A stretch of 64,000 nucleotides of DNA from Agapetus fuscipes (lineage: Eukaryota > Arthropoda > Insecta > Trichoptera > Glossosomatidae): contig OX637334.1 in the NCBI GenBank assembly GCA_951799405.1, positions 3,224,001 to 3,288,000 on the forward strand, given 5' to 3'. Shown here one piece after another: positions 62,977 through 64,000 of the stretch. The notes under the pieces were generated by a model, which searched no databases, had not been told where the DNA came from, and saw only the letters and a program-made list of their open reading frames with translations. The number at the start of each line of letters is the position of its first letter. The stretch's first letter is position 1. A program made the translations under genes and the position numbers.

Positions 62977-63154
62977 AGGTGTTAATGAGGGAAGTGACGT
63001 AAGGATGAGGAATTTGCATAATACTCTGAAACTTGAGCAGACTCATAATTCCAGCTTATGCAGAAGTTAACAAAATATAAACTGTGTCTACGAATACACA
63101 ACGTTGCTTCTACGCTTATATATTATATATTATATAAACACTATTGTGCTCATC

Positions 63155-63275
63155 TACACATATAGTGCTACTTCTTACCGCATTGCCCCTGAAGGCGTTG
63201 CATGTGATTGCATCACACTATTTATTTTCACAGGTGAGAGAGCCGACCTTACGCCAAACACTTTACATGTAGGGG
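63155..63275 (-). repeat. SINE C tail part
   Basis: CACATATAGTGCTACTTCTT, CTATTTATTTTCACAGGTGA, CCGACCTTACGCCAAACAC. Confidence 0.65.
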
Positions 63276-63394
63276 GTTAAAATGAATGTTTTAGTTTCTT
63301 TTAAACCATTTAATTACAGTACAAAAAAAAATTCAATAATTTACAAAGTGAAGCCGATGGGAGTCGTGTTATAGGGACCCTGCATCGCTACACT

Positions 63395-63595
63395 ACGCTA
63401 CTAAGCTACGCATATAGTGCAACTTCTTTCCGCGTTTTCCCCGAAAGGGACGCGTGTAGCGAGTGGAACCTATTTATTTCTACAGTTATGAGGTCAGCCT
63501 TATGCCAAACACCTAGCTCCCAGGAGGCTGGTACTCATTTGACAACCTCACCGGTATTTTATTTTGGGTTTGAAATAAACACCGAAACGGAATAG
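63395..63595 (-). repeat. SINE C, head missing
   Basis: CTAAGCTACGCATATAGTGC to GGTTTGAAATAAACACCG; ends where the hairpin element at 63601 begins. Confidence 0.7.
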
Positions 63596-63600
63596 TTATT

Positions 63601-63722
63601 TATGCCACTGCCTAGTAATCATAGTCTTTGTAACACGAGTGCTAGTTTGTGCCATGAGGCGCAGCCGAATGGCACAATAGAAAGCACGAGTGTTACAAAG
63701 GCTAATTACGTGCAGTGGCATA
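63601..63722. mobile_element. 122-bp hairpin MITE
   Basis: TATGCCACTGCCTAGTAATC ... ACGTGCAGTGGCATA with inner arms CTTTGTAACACGAGTGCT and AGCACGAGTGTTACAAAG. TA at both outer ends fits a TA target site. Confidence 0.7.
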
Positions 63723-63849
63723 CAATACTTTTTCTACGACCATGAAAGAATTAACAAAATAGTGAATAATAGTCATTATAATGTACTCGTCCATTTGAAG
63801 TAATTAAAACCTTACCTTTGTCAAAACGTGTGATTTATCATTCCCTTCG

Positions 63850-64000
63850 ATTATCGAATCTAACCTAAGTTGTAAAAATAAATTATATTTAGGTTTCATA
63901 TTGAATTCATGCCGACAAGCCGACACATATAAGGTCAAGCTTTTACATCCTGCATATAAGCTTAAACATTCAAACCCAAAACTCAAATAAACATATGCCC
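63850..64000 (-). repeat. family A tail repeat, diverged, runs off the window
   Basis: TCTAACCTAAGTTGTAAAAA and CTCAAATAAACATATGCCC; continues past the window end. Confidence 0.6.

Overview
The window looks like a gene-poor, repeat-saturated piece of an arthropod (most likely insect) nuclear genome. It is AT-rich, with a DUF1759/DUF5641-type BEL/Pao retrotransposon, a Penelope-like element (PLE) with hammerhead-ribozyme motifs, RTE-type LINE remnants, several tRNA-headed SINEs, a 5S rRNA-like unit and MITEs. I found no convincing host protein-coding gene, no functional tRNA or rRNA gene and no CRISPR. The species cannot be named from the sequence.

Layout. 1-6.2 kb: diverged repeats, a 980-bp PIF/Harbinger-like MITE with TTA duplications, a TA-flanked hairpin MITE and a decayed minisatellite. 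6.18-12.74 kb: a minus-strand BEL/Pao element with 354-bp LTRs (2 differences), 5-bp target duplications, an open 1121-codon gag-protease-RT-RNase H frame, a deleted and frameshifted integrase, and a leader made of about seven 151-bp repeats. 13-22 kb: fragments of most repeat families, an RTE LINE remnant, a SINE with a 57-bp expansion, and an inverted pair of TGTCATGTGTCGTT-like arrays. 22.19-23.99 kb: a 5'-truncated PLE encoding the end of its RT and a GIY-YIG endonuclease, bounded by identical 113-bp inverted arms that each hold a hammerhead core. 24-64 kb: a mosaic of one tail repeat (family A, about 30 copies), tRNA SINEs B, C and D, chimeras of these, a 5S-tRNA composite, LINE 3' ends, hairpin MITEs, LTR-like repeats and a second inverted minisatellite.

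Relationships. Family A directly follows RTE 3' ends in the same orientation at three or more sites, so it is probably the 3' terminus of that LINE, or a SINE that borrowed it. Its tails are (ATTAG)n or (ATTATAG)n. SINEs B and C occur fused, which suggests template switching. Nested insertions give relative ages: a LINE inside a family A copy at 53 kb, family A inside an RTE at 36 kb, the PLE inside an older repeat at 22 kb. The BEL element is the youngest datable insertion.

Between repeats lie short GC-richer islands, some with ATTA/TAAT homeodomain-like words and clusters of CTACGC. They could be conserved noncoding elements or parts of a host intron or intergenic region, but this is inference. 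All repeat boundaries were read by eye and are good to about 5-20 bp unless target duplications are given.
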